A DNA stretch of 64,000 nt from assembly GCA_965214415.1 (NCBI GenBank), contig CBDCBQ010000003.1, forward strand, positions 3,038,001 to 3,102,000, read 5' to 3'. Origin of the DNA: RH-AL1 sp965214415 (lineage in GTDB: Bacteria; Pseudomonadota; Alphaproteobacteria; Rhizobiales; Beijerinckiaceae). Positions 15,741-24,603 of this stretch are shown piece after piece. The position numbers and the translations under genes are program-made. Every line of letters begins with the position of its first letter. Positions within the stretch are counted from its first letter, which is position 1. The notes below the pieces were generated by a model. That model saw only the letters and a program-made list of their open reading frames with translations, did no database searches and was not told the DNA's origin.

Positions 15741-16020
15741 GGCGCGGCGACATCGTGACGGTCGCCATTCAGGGGGATTTCGGGAAGCCGCGTCCCGCTC
15801 TCGTCATCCAGTCCGATCAATTCACCGCGACGGGGACCGTCACGGTTTGCTGATCTCGACGACGTTGGTCGACGCCCCGCTGCTCCGCATCTCCGTGCCG
15901 CCCTCGCCGAAGAACGGCCTTCGCGAATCTTCGCAAATCATGGTCGACAAGGCGATGTCGTTGAACGCGCAAGGGTCGGGTCACCATTCGGCCGACTGGA
16001 GGATGACCCCTGTTCGCTGA
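15737..16020 (+). pseudogene. MazF-type endoribonuclease toxin, frameshifted
   Basis: Translation from the ATG at 15737 gives RRGDIVTVAIQGDFGKPRPALVIQ without a break, the start of a MazF/PemK fold, then stops at TGA (15851-15853). A shift of one base just before the stop restores LLISTTLVDAPLLRIS and NGLRESSQIMVDKAM, the expected continuation. Near 15984 a second one-base shift would restore FGRLEDD. The remainder is not recognisable. The missing bases leave a toxin of about 38 residues that is certainly non-functional. Assembly error is possible but two independent errors in 150 bp are less likely than decay. Confidence 0.75.
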
Positions 16021-16113
16021 AACGTGACCGCATCGTCGCTAAACATGAGTGGCGGCATGTCTTACCCGGAGCACCCTCCGCGATCTAGCTCCGGGCGATC
16101 TAGCTTCGGGCGA

Positions 16114-16566
16114 TCACCCCGCCCCCCGCTTCGCCCGCACGTAGACCGTCTTCTCCACCGCCGCCACCAGCATGCCCTTGGCGTCGCGCACCTCCACGAC
16201 AAAGCGCGGCAGCGCCTTGCCGCCGCCGGCGGTGATCGCGCGCACTTCGGCGATCGTCGCCTCCGGCAGGTGGAAGCGCGCGGTGACGGTGCCGCGGCCG
16301 GGCGAGACGAAGGTGATCGCGGCGCTCTGGTCCCAGATGACGTAGTCGCGGCCGAGCGCGCGGCGCAGCATCAGCGCGTAGATCGGGTCGGTCATCGCAA
16401 ACAAACTGCCGCCGAAATGCGCGCCGCTCGGGGTCGGGTTGAACCAGCGCTGGCGCAACGAGACCTCGACATCGCGAAAATCGTCGCTGACGGCGGTGAT
16501 CGCGATGCCGGAGAACAGGAACGGCGGCCACAGGTTGAGCCGGCGGCGGAAGGCGGCGGTCTTCAT
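16114..16566 (-). CDS. DUF4442 hotdog-fold protein (thioesterase-like)
   Basis: The 150-residue protein has LWPPFLFSGIAITAVSDDFRDVEV, GAHFGGSLFAMTDPIYALM and FVVEVRDAKGMLVA, the DUF4442 pattern, which is a hotdog fold related to acyl-CoA thioesterases such as PaaI. GGSLFAMTD is where hotdog enzymes place the active-site helix. The physiological substrate of this group is unknown. It follows the DUF4424 gene by 6 bp on the same strand, so the two are probably co-transcribed. Confidence 0.8.
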   Translation of the reverse strand: MKTAAFRRRLNLWPPFLFSGIAITAVSDDFRDVEVSLRQRWFNPTPSGAHFGGSLFAMTDPIYALMLRRALGRDYVIWDQSAAITFVSPGRGTVTARFHLPEATIAEVRAITAGGGKALPRFVVEVRDAKGMLVAAVEKTVYVRAKRGAG

Positions 16567-16572
16567 GGAGAA

Positions 16573-17589
16573 TCAGCGGCTCGAGAACACCAGCACGCGC
16601 AGGCCCGGCGCGTCGGCGCTGCCCGGCAGCTTGCCGGTGACGACGGGCTGGCCGGCGGAGGCCGCGATCATGCCGCAGAAGGCCACCACCGAGTCCGGTT
16701 TCGGCTTGGTGACGGCGACGGTGGCGGGCGGGTTGTCGAGCCAGCGCGCCGGGCCGTCGTTGGCGAGCGTGATGTCGTCGACCTCGAGCGTGGATGTCTT
16801 GGTCTTCAGCAGCGCCTTGGCGGCGGCCATGATCTGCGGCGTCAGGCAAACCTGGTCCTTCAGCGCGTCGAAGCCCGGCAAGCCGGCCGCCGCGACGCCG
16901 TAGACGGCCTTCACCGGCGCGAAGGCGACCTGAACCTGCGTGGTGGCATTGGGCGGCAGCGGCTGCGTCCAGGCGAGGATCGTGTGCAGCGTCCAATCGG
17001 CGATGGCCGGCGTGTCGGGCTCGGCCGAATCGTGCGGCGTGACGAGACCGAGCGCGACGAGCTTGGCGACCGTCTCCGGCGGCGCCGCGGCGATCGCCTT
17101 CTCCGTCTCCACGCCGAACGGGATCAGCGGCATGTTCGCCGCCTTCAGGTCGGCCATGCGATCGAGGCCCAACGCCAGCGCCTGCGTGGTCGCCGCAGTC
17201 GCGATCGGCGCGCCGCCGGAGGTGACCGCGAGGCCGACCGGGTTCTCCGCCGTCTTCGAGGGCAGGTTGTAGATCGTCGTCCCTTCGGTGTTCACCTCGA
17301 GGTCGGGCATCGCGACGGTGGCGGCGAGCGCGAGCGGCGCGCCGCCCTTGTTGCGGAAGGCGTAGGTGTAGGTGAGCCTGTCGACCGCGACCTCGACATG
17401 CATGCTTTCGACCGCGAGCGCCGTATCCGAGGCGATCGCCAGGGCGCCGACGACGAGCGGCGCCGGCGTCGGCGTGTCCTCCTCCTGGTCCGTCGCCTCG
17501 GCGGCATTCACGGGCGCGGCCCGCGGCGGGCTGGCGGCGAGGACACCGGCGAGGAACGCGAGCGCGGCGAGCGGGCGGGCAGCGGCCAT
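16573..17589 (-). CDS. Exported DUF4424 protein
   Basis: The 338-residue product has an N-terminal hydrophobic export signal (RPLAALAFLAGVLAASPPRAA) and a long beta-rich chain with MHVEVAVDRLTYTYAFRNKG, IYNLPSKTAENPVGL and TILAWTQPLPPNATTQVQV. This matches DUF4424 of alphaproteobacteria, whose role is unknown. There are three Cys in the mature part. The ATG at 17589 is chosen over one at 17595, because AAGGA is 6 bp before the former and directly abuts the latter. Periplasmic location is inferred from the signal. Confidence 0.8.
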   Translation of the reverse strand: MAAARPLAALAFLAGVLAASPPRAAPVNAAEATDQEEDTPTPAPLVVGALAIASDTALAVESMHVEVAVDRLTYTYAFRNKGGAPLALAATVAMPDLEVNTEGTTIYNLPSKTAENPVGLAVTSGGAPIATAATTQALALGLDRMADLKAANMPLIPFGVETEKAIAAAPPETVAKLVALGLVTPHDSAEPDTPAIADWTLHTILAWTQPLPPNATTQVQVAFAPVKAVYGVAAAGLPGFDALKDQVCLTPQIMAAAKALLKTKTSTLEVDDITLANDGPARWLDNPPATVAVTKPKPDSVVAFCGMIAASAGQPVVTGKLPGSADAPGLRVLVFSSR

Positions 17590-17698
17590 GGGCATTCCTT
17601 CGACGACGACGCCCGCGCTATACCATGGGTCAGCGCCGCGCCGCGACGGCCCAATGGGCGATCGGTCTTGGGGGCATGCTTCGATGCTGCCGACCCGT

Positions 17699-17725
17699 TT
17701 CCCCTCCCCCTTGTGGGAAGGGGAC
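17699..17725. repeat. C-rich/G-rich palindrome
   Basis: TTCCCCTCCCCCTTGTGGG followed by AAGGGGAC forms an imperfect hairpin in the gap between the DUF4424 gene and the next gene on the other strand (17590-17851). It resembles the palindromes at 19617 and 36261. Palindromes of this form are frequent in Hyphomicrobiales intergenic DNA. No U-tract is present. Confidence 0.55.
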
Positions 17726-17851
17726 GCGATCGCAGCGTCGAGGCCAATGCCAGTCGCGGCGATGTTGGGTCAGCCTCTCATAGGATCCTGGCACTGGAGG
17801 CGCGGCGGCGTTTGCGCTAGCCTGTCGGCAACCGCCACGCGAGGATGCCGC

Positions 17852-18298
17852 ATGACCGATCTGTCCGTCTCCCGCGCCCCTTCTCTCGACCCCGCACGCA
17901 CCCGCCTGCCGTGGCCGGCCCTGCTCTACGCCGGCGTCGGCGCGGCGGGCGTGGCGGGCGTCGTCGCGGGCCGCATGGCCGGCGGCGAGTCGGGCGGCAT
18001 GGAATGGCAGCTGACGCTGCTGCTGCGCTTCATGGCGGTGGTGAAGGGCGCGATGGTGCTCGGCGCGCTCGGGCTCACGCAATGGCGCCTGCGCCGGCCA
18101 GCCTCGGACGCGCTGGCGACCGGCTACGTCGTTGCGCTCGCCGCGATGGCCGTGGCGCCGGGCCTGATCTGGTCGCTCGCCGAGATCGTGCCCGGCGCGG
18201 CCTGCTTCCACGCCGGCTTCATCCTCTATCTCGTCCTCGCCTGGCGCGACGGCGCGGTCCGTCTCCCCCAGTCTTCCGCGTCGACACGCCGCGCTTGA
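17852..18298 (+). CDS. Small membrane protein of unknown function
   Basis: The 148-residue protein has four hydrophobic segments: WPALLYAGVGAAGVAGVVAG, LLLRFMAVVKGAMVLGALGL, YVVALAAMAVAPGLIWS and AACFHAGFILYLVLAW. The family is not recognised. GAGGA lies 6 bp before the ATG. The next gene, an MFS transporter, starts 25 bp after the stop on the same strand, so they may be expressed together. Confidence 0.7.
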   Translation: MTDLSVSRAPSLDPARTRLPWPALLYAGVGAAGVAGVVAGRMAGGESGGMEWQLTLLLRFMAVVKGAMVLGALGLTQWRLRRPASDALATGYVVALAAMAVAPGLIWSLAEIVPGAACFHAGFILYLVLAWRDGAVRLPQSSASTRRA

Positions 18299-18323
18299 GC
18301 CGGGCCTGACGCGAGACACGCCC

Positions 18324-19616
18324 ATGGACGCCACCGTCGCCCCGCGCCTGTCCGCCCGCACGCGCAAGCGGCAGTGGATCATGATCGCGCTGCTCGTCGC
18401 CGCCGGCGTCGTCAATTACGTCGACCGCTCGACGCTCGCCGTCGCCAATCACACGATCGCCGACGAGATGCATTTCGCGCCCTGGCAGATGGGCGCGCTG
18501 CTGTCCGCCTTCGCCTGGGCCTACGCGCTGTTCCAGCTGCCGATCGGCGCGCTCACCGACCGCGTCGGCCCGCACATCATGCTGACGGCCGGCATGATCT
18601 TCTGGTCGATGGCGCAGATGATCTCCGGCACGGTCCAGAACTTCGGCCAGTTCCTGGTCGCCCGGGCCGGGCTCGGCGCCGGCGAATCGCCGATGTTCAC
18701 GGCGGGAGCCCGCGCCTCGGTGAACTGGTTCCCGATCAAGGATCGCGGCGTGCCGCTCGGCCTCTTCAACGCCGCCTCCTCGCTCGGCCCGGCGCTGGCG
18801 CCGCCCCTGCTCACCGCGATCATGCTGACGTGGGGCTGGCGGCCGATGTTCGTCCTGATGGGCGTCGTCGGGCTCGTCGTCGCCGCCGCGTGGTGGTGGT
18901 TCTACCGCGACCCCGAGCAGGCGAGCATCCCGCAGGCCGACATCGACGCGATCCACGCCGGCGACATCGAGAGCACGGCCGTCGCCGGCCCAAAATTATG
19001 GGCGGAGTTGTTCCGCATCCCAACCACCTGGGCGATGATGGTCGGCCTGTTCGGCCTCGTCTACGTCTCCTGGCTCTACGTCGCCTGGCTGCCGGACTAC
19101 CTGGAGACCGTGCGCCACGTCTCCACGCAGCGCACCGGCATCCTGGCCGCCCTGCCGCAGTTCGCCGGCTTCTTCGGCGGCGTCGGCGGCGGCTACCTGT
19201 CCGACTGGCTGGCGCGCCAGGACATGGACCCGATCGACTCGCGCAAATGGCCGACCGCGATCGGGCTCGTCATCGCCGCGGGCATGACGGCGGTCGCGCC
19301 GTTCATCGGCGACACCGGCTGGTCGCTCGCCGTCATGTCGGCCGCGATGTTCTTCGCCTACGGGGCGGGCTCGTGCTCATGGGCGCTCGGCGCCTCGCTA
19401 ACCCCGCCGCACCTCGTCGCGACGCTGGAGAGCGTGCAGAACATCGGCGGCTCGATCGGCGGCGCGCTGGCGCCGCTCGTGACCGGCATCATCGTGGGGA
19501 GGACGGGCTCGTTCGACCTGGCGTTCGAGATCGCCGCGGTGGCCTCCCTCGTCGGCGCGGCGGGCTACGCATTCGTGAAGAACGCGGCGTACGCGAAGCT
19601 GGGGGACGCGCGATGA
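18324..19616 (+). CDS. MFS transporter, anion:cation symporter (ACS) type
   Basis: The 430-residue inner-membrane protein begins with VVNYVDRSTLAVANHTI, the pattern of the hexuronate/galactonate (ACS) group of major facilitators. It also has GALTDRVGPHIML after helix 2, GAGESPMFTAGARASVNWFP and a second-half AGFFGGVGGGYLSDWL. Such proteins import organic anions, commonly sugar acids, with protons. Substrate cannot be fixed, though the adjacent convergent oxalate decarboxylase makes an organic acid link conceivable. Length is normal. Good agreement along the whole length. Confidence 0.85.
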   Translation: MDATVAPRLSARTRKRQWIMIALLVAAGVVNYVDRSTLAVANHTIADEMHFAPWQMGALLSAFAWAYALFQLPIGALTDRVGPHIMLTAGMIFWSMAQMISGTVQNFGQFLVARAGLGAGESPMFTAGARASVNWFPIKDRGVPLGLFNAASSLGPALAPPLLTAIMLTWGWRPMFVLMGVVGLVVAAAWWWFYRDPEQASIPQADIDAIHAGDIESTAVAGPKLWAELFRIPTTWAMMVGLFGLVYVSWLYVAWLPDYLETVRHVSTQRTGILAALPQFAGFFGGVGGGYLSDWLARQDMDPIDSRKWPTAIGLVIAAGMTAVAPFIGDTGWSLAVMSAAMFFAYGAGSCSWALGASLTPPHLVATLESVQNIGGSIGGALAPLVTGIIVGRTGSFDLAFEIAAVASLVGAAGYAFVKNAAYAKLGDAR

Positions 19617-19643
19617 TCCTCCCCCGTCGGAGACGGGGGAGGA
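19617..19643. terminator. Perfect 12-bp stem between convergent genes
   Basis: TCCTCCCCCGTC, loop GGA, then GACGGGGGAGGA: a perfect 12-bp inverted repeat with a 3-nt loop, directly after the MFS stop and 6 bp beyond the end of the oxalate decarboxylase gene. It probably ends both transcripts, though no U-tract follows on either strand. Confidence 0.6.
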
Positions 19644-19649
19644 CTCGCG

Positions 19650-20939
19650 CTACGCCTTCGACGGGAGCACGCCGAAGTTCTCCTTCGGGATCGCGGCGAG
19701 GACGTCGTCGGCGAGCGCCAGGTGCTGGCGCACGAGTTCCGGCGGGATCGCCGACAGCCACTTGTTCAGCGACACATCCTGGTAGACGGGCGACTTGAAC
19801 ATCTCGAGGAACACGAGGTCGTCGGACCCGGTGTTCTCGATGTAATGCGGCAGCGTCACCGGTATGTAGCCGACGTCGCCCTCGCGAAAGTCCATCGTGC
19901 GCGCGTCGGAATGGTTGGCGAACACCGTCATGCGGCCCGTGCCGGCGATGTAATACTGCCACTCGGCGGCGTTGGGGTGCCAGTGCAGCTCGCGCATCGC
20001 GCCCGGCTTCACCCGCACGTGCGCCATGGCCATCGTCTTCGACACCTTGAACTTGGAGGAATCGACGATGCGGATCTCGCCGTTGGCGTCCTGCTTGGTG
20101 GGCGCCATGTCGAGCATGGCGAAGGAGAGATCGAGCTTGGAGGTCGAGCCGCCGACGCTGGCCTGATCCTGCGCGAGCGCCGGGGGAAGCGGCGCGGAGA
20201 AGATGTAGCGGCCCGACGGCGGGATGCCGTCGAAGGGCGAGAGCTGGCTCTCCCGCGCGCGAAAATTCTTGGCGACGACCTCGCGCGGCGTGTGGATCAG
20301 CCAGTCGGTGAGCAGCGTCGTGCCCTCCTCCGAGAACTTGCCGTCGTCGAACACCAGTAGGAACTCGCAACCGTCCGGCCCCAAACCTTGGATCGAGTGC
20401 GGCAGGCCGGCCGGGAAGTACCAGAGATCACCCGCCTTGAGATCCTTGATGTAGGGACGCCCCTCGTAGTCGATCGCGGTGATCCGCGCGCTGCCCGTCA
20501 GCATCAGCGACCATTCCGCCGCGTTGTGCCAGTGCAGCTCGCGAATGCCGCCGGCATCGAGGCGCATGTTGACGCCGGCGACGGCCTTCGAGAGCGGGAA
20601 GTCCGTCTCGTTGACTTGGCGCGCCCAGCCGCCCTGTTGCGTCCGGCGGTGCGACAGCGAGAACGAGTGCCAGAATTCCGGCACGCTGCCGTGGTCGGTG
20701 GGCGGCGGCAGGACACTGTCCTTGTTGAGCGCGTCGAGCGGCGCGTTCTTCGGGCCGGGATCGCTGAGCGACGCCTCGCCTTTCTTGGTGTCGTCGTAGG
20801 ATTGCGCGCTTGCGGCACTGGCCGCGGCAAGGCCGAGTGCCGCGGCTCCGACGCCGATCAAGCCTCGACGCGAGAAGCCGGCGACCGCATCGGCCTCTTC
20901 GTTCGGATCCGTTTGGTTTGGATTGACTTGGTTTGACAT
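19650..20939 (-). CDS. Tat-exported bicupin oxalate decarboxylase
   Basis: The 429-residue protein starts with a twin-arginine signal (SRRGLIGVGAAALGLAAASA, cleavage near ASAQS). Two cupin domains follow. The first has RELHWHNAAEWSLM and LPHSIQG; the second has RELHWHPNAAEWQYY and LPHYIENTG. These supply the three His and one Glu that bind Mn in each domain. The lid segment reads FSEEGT where B. subtilis OxdC has FSENST, so the catalytic Glu is kept. The family converts oxalate to formate and CO2. Export through Tat suggests cofactor loading in the cytoplasm and action in the periplasm. No formate-handling gene is adjacent. Confidence 0.88.
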   Translation of the reverse strand: MSNQVNPNQTDPNEEADAVAGFSRRGLIGVGAAALGLAAASAASAQSYDDTKKGEASLSDPGPKNAPLDALNKDSVLPPPTDHGSVPEFWHSFSLSHRRTQQGGWARQVNETDFPLSKAVAGVNMRLDAGGIRELHWHNAAEWSLMLTGSARITAIDYEGRPYIKDLKAGDLWYFPAGLPHSIQGLGPDGCEFLLVFDDGKFSEEGTTLLTDWLIHTPREVVAKNFRARESQLSPFDGIPPSGRYIFSAPLPPALAQDQASVGGSTSKLDLSFAMLDMAPTKQDANGEIRIVDSSKFKVSKTMAMAHVRVKPGAMRELHWHPNAAEWQYYIAGTGRMTVFANHSDARTMDFREGDVGYIPVTLPHYIENTGSDDLVFLEMFKSPVYQDVSLNKWLSAIPPELVRQHLALADDVLAAIPKENFGVLPSKA

Positions 20940-20984
20940 GCTTCCTGGTCCAGGTGGTTGGATAAGAACGTACCCGAGCGTCGC

Positions 20985-21854
20985 TCAGGCCGTGATGTTG
21001 GCGCTGTCGCCGCCGGTGACGTCGATCGAGGCGCCCGACATCATGCGGGACTCGTCGGAGGCGAAAAACACGACGGCGGGAGCGATGTCGGCGGGATCGA
21101 TCCAGGGGACGCCGAGCGGGGACTTGGCCGCGAGGCCCTTCTTCGCCTCGGCCTCGAGTTCGCTCGTCGGCTCCGCGCTGTCCAGATCGCCGACGGCCTG
21201 CGCGTAGCGCGAGCGATGCCGCGTCAGCGCCGTGTCGATCAAGCCGGGCACCAGAGTGTTCACGGTGATCTTGTAGGGTCCGAATTCGAGCGCGGCCGAC
21301 TTCACCAGGCCGATCAGCCCCCATTTCGAGGCGGAATAGGCCGAGCCCCATTTCGTGCCGTGCTGCCCCTGGGTCGACGAGGTCAAGATGATGCGGCCGC
21401 CGCCGCGCGCGACGATGTGCTGTGCCACCGCGCGGATCGCGTTCATCGTGCCCGTCAAATTGACGTCGATCGTGGCGCTCCAGTCTTCATCCTCCATCTC
21501 GAGAATGGGTTTGAACGCCTGGATCCCGGCATTGGCGAAGAGGATGTCGATCCCGCCAAAGGTGGCGGCGGCCGTCGTCGCGACCTCGCGCAACGCGCCG
21601 ATGTCGCGCTGGTCGGCGATCGCCGCATGCCAGCGCCCGCCGGCCTCCTCCACCAGGCGGCCTGTCTCGTCGAGTTCGGCCGCCGTCGCGGGCTCGACCT
21701 CAAGCGTGGCGCTGACCGCCCCGGCGATATCCACGCCGACGATCGCCGCGCCTTCGCGCGCCATGGCGATCGCCGCGGCCCGCCCGATGCCGCGCGCCAC
21801 GCCAGTCACCACCGCGACCTTGCCGCTCAATCTTCCAGATGCTTGATCGGTCAT
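20985..21854 (-). CDS. Short-chain dehydrogenase/reductase
   Basis: The 289-residue protein has the Rossmann TGVARGIGRAAAIAMAREGA, DILFANAGIQ, catalytic Ser in ILTSSTQGQHG, YSASK (Tyr/Lys) and the C-terminal MMSGASIDVTGGDS. The insert of about 25 residues after LVPGLIDTALTR and the SSTQGQHG segment resemble mycofactocin-coupled SDRs and carveol-dehydrogenase-type enzymes, but no mycofactocin genes are visible. Substrate unknown. It lies 45 bp upstream of the oxalate decarboxylase on the same strand and may share its transcript. Confidence 0.85.
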   Translation of the reverse strand: MTDQASGRLSGKVAVVTGVARGIGRAAAIAMAREGAAIVGVDIAGAVSATLEVEPATAAELDETGRLVEEAGGRWHAAIADQRDIGALREVATTAAATFGGIDILFANAGIQAFKPILEMEDEDWSATIDVNLTGTMNAIRAVAQHIVARGGGRIILTSSTQGQHGTKWGSAYSASKWGLIGLVKSAALEFGPYKITVNTLVPGLIDTALTRHRSRYAQAVGDLDSAEPTSELEAEAKKGLAAKSPLGVPWIDPADIAPAVVFFASDESRMMSGASIDVTGGDSANITA

Positions 21855-22262
21855 CCTCGACTCCTTTCATGCCAGCGGCGATCCTGTCGCCGTCGTCCGG
21901 AAGATGAGCGTCGCCCGGAAGCCTCGTAAGGCTCCTCGGCGCAAAACCGTCTTGCGGCGCGAGGGCGATTTCTCCTGCCCACCCGAGCGCGCGTCGCCGA
22001 CGTGTCGCGGATGCATGGCCGCCCTGCAACAAGGGCGCACATGGCAAGATGCAAGGCGGGCGTCGCGCGACCCTCCGATATCGCACCATTCCGGCGGGCC
22101 CTGGTCGCCAGCGGATCGGTGCGGCGCCGCGAGCATCATTCGTCAGGGCGCGGCCGGTCGAGACATGCAACCAAAACAACCGCCGATTTCTTCCCGTCAC
22201 GACTATAGAGTCGACCTGAATCGCGAAAGCGGTCGGCTATCTTAAGGATCAGGGCGTCGAGT
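21855..22262. other. Intergenic region between the SDR gene and kaiC
   Basis: This 408-bp gap separates divergent genes and must hold both promoters. Short reading frames cross it on both strands, but none has a ribosome-binding site or a recognisable product. I could not pick out a convincing -35/-10 pair, an extracytoplasmic sigma site or an operator. Confidence 0.5.
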
Positions 22263-23957
22263 ATGACCAAACAGGCGGCGCCGTCCGGCACGCTGGCGAA
22301 GGCCGCCACCGGGATCACGGGGCTCGACGACATCACGTTCGGCGGCGTGCCGGCCGGACGGCCGACCTTGATCTGCGGCTCCGCCGGCTGCGGCAAGACG
22401 TTGTTCGGGATCACCTTTCTCGTCAACGGCGCGACGATCTACGGCGAGCCGGGCGTCTTCGTGAGCTTCGAGGAGCGCGCCGAGGACCTGGCGGCGAACG
22501 TGGCTTCGCTCGGCTACGACCTCGAGAAGCTCATCGCCGAGGAAAAGCTCGCGATCGACCATATCCGCGTCGAGCGCAGCGAGATCGAGGAGAGCGGCGA
22601 GTACGACCTCGAGGGGCTGTTCATCCGGCTCGGCTTCGCCATCGACTCGATCGGCGCCAAGCGCATCGTCCTCGACACGATCGAGACCCTGTTTTCCGGC
22701 CTCGACAACACGGCGCTGCTGCGCTCCGAGCTGCGACGATTGTTCGGCTGGCTCAAGGATCGCGGCATGACCGCGATCATCACCGGCGAGCGCGGCGACG
22801 GCGCGCTGACCCGCCAGGGGCTCGAGGAATACGTCTCCGATTGCGTGATCCTGCTCGACAACCGCGTCGTCGACCAGATCACCACGCGCCGCCTGCGCGT
22901 CGTCAAGTATCGCGGCTCGGCGCACGGCACCAACGAGTACCCGTTCCTGGTCGACGACCAGGGGGTGAGCGTGCTGCCCGTCACCTCCGCCGACCTGAGC
23001 TACGCCGCCTCGCACGAGATCGTGCCGACCGCGATCGCCGGGCTCGACGCGATGATGGAGCCGGGCGGGTTCTTCAAGGGCTCGAGCGTGCTGTTCTCCG
23101 GCGTCGCCGGCACCGGCAAGACCACCTTCTCGACCTTCATCCTCGATGCCGCCTGCAAGCGCGGCGAGCGCTGCCTCGCCTTCGTCTTCGAGGAAAGCGG
23201 CGAGCAGGTCTGCCGCAACGCCACGTCCGTCGGGCTCGACCTGAAGCGCCATGTCGACGCCGGCCTGCTGCGCTTTCGGGCGGCGCGGCCGACCCTGTTC
23301 GGGCTGGAGACGCATCTCGCCGGCATGCATCGCGACATCGAGCAGTTCAAGCCCGCGCTCGTCACGATCGATCCGATCTCCTCGCTGGAGGGGCCGGCGC
23401 GGGAGGTGCAGGCGACGCTGCTGCGCATGGTCGACATGATGAAGAGCCGGGGCATCACCGCGCTGTTCACCAGCCTGCGGCGCGAGAGCGGCCAGGAGAG
23501 CGCCGTCGACGACCTCGGCCTGTCCTCTCTCATGGACGTCTGGGTCAAGCTGCTCGACGTCGAGGCCAATGGCGAACGCACCCGCACGCTCTATGTCATC
23601 AAGGCGCGCGGCATGAATCATTCGAACCAGATCCGCGAATTCGAGATCACGTCGAGCGGGATCAAGCTGATCGAGCCCTACATCGGCAACGACGGCGTGC
23701 TCACCGGCACCGCCCGCACCGTGCGCGAAGCCGAGGAATCTGCGGCGCACCTGCGGCGGCGGCAGGACATCGAGCGGCGGCGGCGCGACTATGCGCGGCG
23801 CCGCTCCTCGATCGAGCGGCAGATCGAGGAGCTGCGCGGCTCGCTCGGCGCGCACGAGGAGGAGGAGCGCATCCTCGGCGACGAGGACGAGGGGCGTGAG
23901 ACGCTGCTCGACACGGAACGCGTGGATCTGACCAAGCGAAGGGGCGCCGCGGAATGA
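22263..23957 (+). CDS. kaiC: KaiC-family clock ATPase
   Basis: The 564-residue protein has tandem RecA-like domains with Walker A motifs GSAGCGKT (39-46) and GVAGTGKT (near 280), and Walker B-like IVLDTIETL and LVTIDPISS. In the second domain the autophosphorylation region reads DDLGLSSLMDVWV, keeping two adjacent hydroxyl residues where cyanobacterial KaiC has Ser431 and Thr432. A basic, coiled-coil-prone C-terminal tail of about 80 residues follows, unlike the short cyanobacterial tail. KaiC2-type proteins in proteobacteria are tied to stress response or an hourglass-type timer, without KaiA. It is the first gene of a four-gene run with 4-nt overlaps. Confidence 0.93.
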   Translation: MTKQAAPSGTLAKAATGITGLDDITFGGVPAGRPTLICGSAGCGKTLFGITFLVNGATIYGEPGVFVSFEERAEDLAANVASLGYDLEKLIAEEKLAIDHIRVERSEIEESGEYDLEGLFIRLGFAIDSIGAKRIVLDTIETLFSGLDNTALLRSELRRLFGWLKDRGMTAIITGERGDGALTRQGLEEYVSDCVILLDNRVVDQITTRRLRVVKYRGSAHGTNEYPFLVDDQGVSVLPVTSADLSYAASHEIVPTAIAGLDAMMEPGGFFKGSSVLFSGVAGTGKTTFSTFILDAACKRGERCLAFVFEESGEQVCRNATSVGLDLKRHVDAGLLRFRAARPTLFGLETHLAGMHRDIEQFKPALVTIDPISSLEGPAREVQATLLRMVDMMKSRGITALFTSLRRESGQESAVDDLGLSSLMDVWVKLLDVEANGERTRTLYVIKARGMNHSNQIREFEITSSGIKLIEPYIGNDGVLTGTARTVREAEESAAHLRRRQDIERRRRDYARRRSSIERQIEELRGSLGAHEEEERILGDEDEGRETLLDTERVDLTKRRGAAE

Positions 23958-24289
23958 GCGACGAGACCGACGTCAATCCCAATGCCGAAGCCGATGCCGA
24001 CATGGGGCATTACCACATGCGACTGTACGTGGCCGGGCAGACCGCCAAATCGCTGCGGGCGATCGCCAACCTGAAGACGGTCTGCGAGGAGCATCTGGCG
24101 GGGCGCTACGAGATCGAGATCATCGACCTGCTGAAGAACCCGAAGCTGGCCGCCGGCGACCAGATCCTCGCGCTGCCGACCCTCGTTCGCCGGCTGCCGG
24201 CGCCGCTGAAGCGCATCATCGGCGACCTCTCCGATACCGACAAGGTGCTCGTCGGCCTCGACATTCGGCCGAAAGTCGCGGGCGCATGA
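23954..24289 (+). CDS. kaiB: KaiB clock protein, first copy
   Basis: The 111-residue protein has the thioredoxin-like/KaiB core: MRLYVAGQTAKSLRAIANLKTVCEEHL, YEIEIIDLLKNPKLAAGDQILALPTLVR and IIGDLSDTDKVL. Its N-terminus is extended by 18 acidic residues relative to cyanobacterial KaiB. In the known clock, fold-switched KaiB binds phosphorylated KaiC and sequesters output kinases. The ATG overlaps the kaiC stop by 4 nt (ATGA), implying coupled translation and matched amounts. Confidence 0.92.
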   Translation: MSDETDVNPNAEADADMGHYHMRLYVAGQTAKSLRAIANLKTVCEEHLAGRYEIEIIDLLKNPKLAAGDQILALPTLVRRLPAPLKRIIGDLSDTDKVLVGLDIRPKVAGA

Positions 24290-24603
24290 GCGGCGACGGC
24301 GGGGCGGCATCCGAGCTTCGCTACACGCTGCGGCTGTTCATCGCCGGCACGTCGCCGCGCTCGCGTCGCACCATCGAGAATCTCGCGGCGATCTGCGAGC
24401 GCCATATCGCCGGTGCCTTCGACCTCGAGATCATCGACATCTACCAGCAGCCGCAGCTCGCCGAGGAGTTTCAGGTGGTGGCCGCGCCGACCCTCGTGAA
24501 GATCAGCCCGGACCCGTTGCGGCGCATCATCGGCGACCTGTCCGATACGCGAAAGGTGCTGCGCGGCCTCGACCTGAGCTGGGAGGCGAGCGACCGGGCA
24601 TGA
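24286..24603 (+). CDS. kaiB: KaiB clock protein, second copy
   Basis: The 105-residue protein is a second KaiB: YTLRLFIAGTSPRSRRTIENLAAICERHI, FDLEIIDIYQQPQLAEEFQVVAAPTLVKISP and RRIIGDLSDTRKVLRGLDL. It is clearly related to the first copy but diverged, notably at IYQQPQLAEEFQ against LLKNPKLAAGDQ. Two adjacent diverged KaiB genes suggest different partners, for example one for KaiC and one for the kinase. ATGA overlaps link it to both neighbours. Confidence 0.92.
   Translation: MSGDGGAASELRYTLRLFIAGTSPRSRRTIENLAAICERHIAGAFDLEIIDIYQQPQLAEEFQVVAAPTLVKISPDPLRRIIGDLSDTRKVLRGLDLSWEASDRA

Noticed and set aside
15837..15853. Programmed frameshift in mazF
   Set aside because: No slippery heptamer or downstream structure is clear, and a second shift further on points to decay.
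20985..21854. Mycofactocin-linked operon
   Set aside because: The SDR has some features of that group, but no mycofactocin biosynthesis gene is nearby.
21904..22245. Reading frame of 113 codons upstream of kaiC
   Set aside because: It lacks a ribosome-binding site, is rich in Arg/Pro as random GC-rich frames are, and resembles no protein.
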